From Bacteroidales bacterium (lineage in GTDB: Bacteria; Bacteroidota; Bacteroidia; Bacteroidales; UBA932): DNA of 8,308 nt. How positions within the stretch are numbered: the stretch's first letter is position 1; each line of letters opens with the position of its first letter. Positions 6,295-8,308 of this stretch are shown here, one piece after another. The stretch spans positions 1-8,308 of the forward strand of contig JAFVDC010000181.1 in the NCBI GenBank assembly GCA_017478685.1. Direction: 5' to 3'. A program made the translations under genes and the position numbers. Under the pieces are notes generated by a model. It did not search any database, had not been told where the DNA came from, and saw only the letters and a list, made by a program, of their open reading frames with translations.

Positions 6295-7149
6295 ATGAAG
6301 CCTTTGCTAGTAATCTTCCACCTGTTTTACCCGGACCAGTTAAACTGGTTCCTGGAAAAACTGTCAAATATAAACGGCTGCCAATGGGACCTCATTGTAA
6401 CGGGTCCTCCCAAAAGCAAAGAAACAAAGGAAGCCATCCTTTCATTGAAGCCCAATACCGTGTTCCATGACACAGAAAATGTAGGCTACGACATCTGGCC
6501 CTTCTTTTCGGCCCTCAAGACAATTGACATAGAAGATTACTCCTGCATCGTCAAACTCCACACAAAAAAGCCAAACTTCAACCGGACCATTCATCTTGGA
6601 GGGCTGCGCCTGAGAGGCTACAAATGGCGGGATGTCATGGTAAACGCCTTCCTAAAAGATTCCGGCAGGTTTTCAAAGGCCATGAAAATCATGGAGGACA
6701 ACCCGAAGGTTGGAATGATTTGCAGCCGGGAACTCTACACGGGCCTGGACTTTCAGGAAGACAAGGAAGCTCTTGACCTCGAGATGGAAAGAATCGGCCT
6801 CAACACCCCTGAGAGGAGGTTTTGCGTTGGAACAATAATGCTGCTGAGGGCCGAAGTCCTATCTTCCTTCCCTCTTTCAAAAATCAGCGCCTCCATGTTC
6901 CCTCAGGAAAGTGAAAGCGATTCCGGCGGCACCATAGCCCATGTCTACGAACGCATCCTGTCGCTTCTTGCCCCTGCAGGCGGCTACAGTGTCTGTACGC
7001 TCAGTTCCGTCCCCGGCTATGAACTCAGGATGAAAATCCGGGGCATGGTAAAACCTGTGGGCACATTCATATTCAACATAGACAGGGAGGGTCCGGAAAG
7101 AGTGAAGTACCTCACCGTTTTCGGCATAAAAATCAAACTTGCCCGATGA
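6295..7149 (+). CDS. RgpF-like rhamnan synthesis protein F family
   Basis: A 284-residue protein resembling the rhamnan synthesis F family (PF05045), linked in streptococci to polyrhamnose assembly. It shows LLVIFHLFYPDQ (4-15), ENVGYDIWPFFSAL (61-74, the family's N-x-G-x-D region), IVKLHTKKP (85-93, the characteristic LHTKK motif), YKWRD (109-113) and VGMICSRE (139-146). RgpF proteins are usually treated as rhamnosyltransferases or glycan-assembly enzymes; which step it does here is inferred from its neighbours, RfbC and RfbD, on the divergent operon. The start is ATG 6295-6297; a TTG at 6238 in the same frame would add 19 hydrophobic residues and is not favoured because family similarity begins right after the ATG. 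The first part is visibly more AT-rich than the leftward genes. The stop overlaps the next start as ATGA. Confidence 0.82.
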   Translation: MKPLLVIFHLFYPDQLNWFLEKLSNINGCQWDLIVTGPPKSKETKEAILSLKPNTVFHDTENVGYDIWPFFSALKTIDIEDYSCIVKLHTKKPNFNRTIHLGGLRLRGYKWRDVMVNAFLKDSGRFSKAMKIMEDNPKVGMICSRELYTGLDFQEDKEALDLEMERIGLNTPERRFCVGTIMLLRAEVLSSFPLSKISASMFPQESESDSGGTIAHVYERILSLLAPAGGYSVCTLSSVPGYELRMKIRGMVKPVGTFIFNIDREGPERVKYLTVFGIKIKLAR

Positions 7150-8255
7150 AAATCTTCTACCTTGCAAATACCATCTACAATTCGGCCGGCATGGAGAGGG
7201 TGCTTATCACAAAAGCCAACCTCCTTGCTTCTGAATACGGATATGACGTGGTAATTGTCACCAATCACCAGAAAGGGAGGCCCACTTTTTTCCCCCTGGA
7301 CCCTTCAGTACGCCACATAGACCTTGACGTGAACACCCACCTCCCCTGGACCATGCCTCTGTACATGCGCCGCCTGGAGGCCCTGATAGAGAAAGAAAAA
7401 CCGGACATCGTAGATTCCCTTTGCTTCAGGGAACTGACATATATGCCCCGCCTCAAGGGAGACTGCATCAAGATGGCCGAATTCCATTTCTCCCACGAGA
7501 CATACAAGATAAAGGGCCAGTTCATAAAGCTCAAACGCTACGAAAAGGCGGTTGGAAAGCTGGACTGCTTTGTCACTCTTACAAAAGAAGACAAGGCAGC
7601 GTGGGCTCCTTATTGCAAGCATCTTGAGCAGATATACAACCCCACCGCATATACGCCCGGAGAACTAGCCCCTCTTGAGAACAAGCGCTGCATCAGCGGA
7701 GGCCGGTTTGAAAAACAGAAGAACTATGGGGAGATGATCCGCGTGTGGAAAATAGTCCATCAGAAGCACCCGGACTGGATACTTGACCTATACGGGAACG
7801 GCGATGGCAAAAGAAAAATCCGGGCGATGGTAAAGCGTGAAGGCCTTCAGAACTCCGTTTTCATTCATCAGGCCACCAAAGACATTAAAAGCAGAATGAT
7901 GGAGAGTTCCATCTATCTCATGACCTCACTCTACGAAGGCTTCCCAATGGTGCTTGTGGAAACTGCCGCAATCGGCCTTCCATGCGTAGCCATGAGTTGC
8001 CCGTGCGGCCCCGGAGAATTCATAGAGGACGGCGTGAACGGTTTTACAGTCCAACCCGGCGACACCGCCGGCATGGCCGAAAAAATATCCAGACTCATGG
8101 AGGACAAGGCCCTCAGACAGTCCATGGGAAGGGAAATAAACCGGAAAGCCGGAGACTATACCCCGGAGATTATAATGCCGCAGTGGGATTCGCTGTTTAA
8201 AAGGCTGGTTTCAGAAAAGGATATTCCCGGAAAAGGGAACGGTCATAGCGGATAG
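7146..8255 (+). CDS. GT4 family glycosyltransferase
   Basis: A 369-residue GT-B glycosyltransferase. The N-terminal domain has MKIFYLANTIYNSAGMERVL (1-20) and the family loop around Gly15. The C-terminal donor domain starts with CISGGRFEKQKNY (182-194; Lys190 is near the phosphate-binding position), followed by LDLYGNGDGK (213-222), a SLYEGFPMVLVE segment (261-272) with the E-x7-E motif (Glu264, Glu272), and PCGPGEFIEDGVNGF (286-300). This is close to the GT4 enzymes of Gram-negative glycan loci that use UDP- or GDP-sugars, with retaining chemistry. The ATG overlaps the preceding gene's TGA as ATGA, so the two are coupled. Its 3' end overlaps a probable convergent gene by 59 bases. The specific sugar cannot be assigned. 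Confidence 0.9.
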   Translation: MKIFYLANTIYNSAGMERVLITKANLLASEYGYDVVIVTNHQKGRPTFFPLDPSVRHIDLDVNTHLPWTMPLYMRRLEALIEKEKPDIVDSLCFRELTYMPRLKGDCIKMAEFHFSHETYKIKGQFIKLKRYEKAVGKLDCFVTLTKEDKAAWAPYCKHLEQIYNPTAYTPGELAPLENKRCISGGRFEKQKNYGEMIRVWKIVHQKHPDWILDLYGNGDGKRKIRAMVKREGLQNSVFIHQATKDIKSRMMESSIYLMTSLYEGFPMVLVETAAIGLPCVAMSCPCGPGEFIEDGVNGFTVQPGDTAGMAEKISRLMEDKALRQSMGREINRKAGDYTPEIIMPQWDSLFKRLVSEKDIPGKGNGHSG

Positions 8256-8308
8256 CCCTCCACCAGGCCTTCCGAAGGATGTCCTTCCCCACAATCTCTA
8301 TCTCAGGA
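8197..8308 (-). CDS. C-terminal end of an unidentified minus-strand gene (truncated by window edge)
   Basis: The minus-strand frame ending at TAA (8199-8197) is open from the window edge and encodes 36 residues that include IVGKDILRKAWWRAIRYDRS and a Leu/Phe/Pro-rich tail ending in KPAF. The other two minus frames contain stops in this stretch. The basic, aromatic-rich tail fits the end of a glycan-synthesis protein, but no family can be assigned from so little. It would run convergently into the GT4 gene with a 59-base overlap. The alternative, a plus-strand gene starting at ATG 8279, cannot be excluded. Confidence 0.4.
   Translation of the reverse strand, partial: PEIEIVGKDILRKAWWRAIRYDRSLFREYPFLKPAF

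Noticed and set aside
8279..8308. Possible plus-strand start ATG at 8279
   Set aside because: Only ten codons are visible, and the opposing open frame looks more protein-like; it cannot be decided inside the window.

Overview
The window looks like chromosomal DNA of a Bacteroidales (Bacteroidota) organism. The evidence is an NqrF-type Na+-NQR subunit, two lipoproteins resembling the Bacteroidia type V pilus (FimB/Mfa2 and DUF4906) families, and two promoters that match the Bacteroides -33 TTTG / -7 TAnnTTTG pattern. Most starts lack a strong Shine-Dalgarno sequence, which also fits the phylum. Genus cannot be set from this sequence alone.

Layout, left to right. (1) 1-575, plus strand: the 3' end of nqrF. 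(2) 572-2493, minus strand: two translationally coupled fimbrial-type lipoprotein genes, convergent with nqrF and sharing a TTAA in which both stop codons lie. They have their own Bacteroides-type promoter at 2523-2553. (3) 2623-6196, minus strand: a tightly packed operon read right to left, GT2 glycosyltransferase - GT4 glycosyltransferase - rfbC - rfbD, with junctions of 0 nt or ATGA overlaps and a good promoter at 6220-6251. (4) 6295-8255, plus strand: a divergent pair, an RgpF-like (rhamnan synthesis F) protein and a GT4 glycosyltransferase, also joined by ATGA. (5) 8197-8308: the probable C-terminal end of another minus-strand gene entering from the right.

The central and right parts are a surface-polysaccharide locus. 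RfbC and RfbD do the last two steps of dTDP-L-rhamnose synthesis, and the RgpF-like protein and the other transferases probably use that or other sugars to build a rhamnose-containing glycan. rfbA and rfbB are not in the window. The fimbrial pair lies between the respiratory operon and the glycan locus, without a major fimbrillin gene in view.

I found no CRISPR array, RNA gene, transposase or clear novel defence system. The most interesting points are a short palindromic repeat that appears to be embedded in frame in rfbD, an orphan fimbrial lipoprotein pair with a T7 tract exactly at its lipobox, and a compact divergent promoter region whose -33 elements fall in a palindrome.
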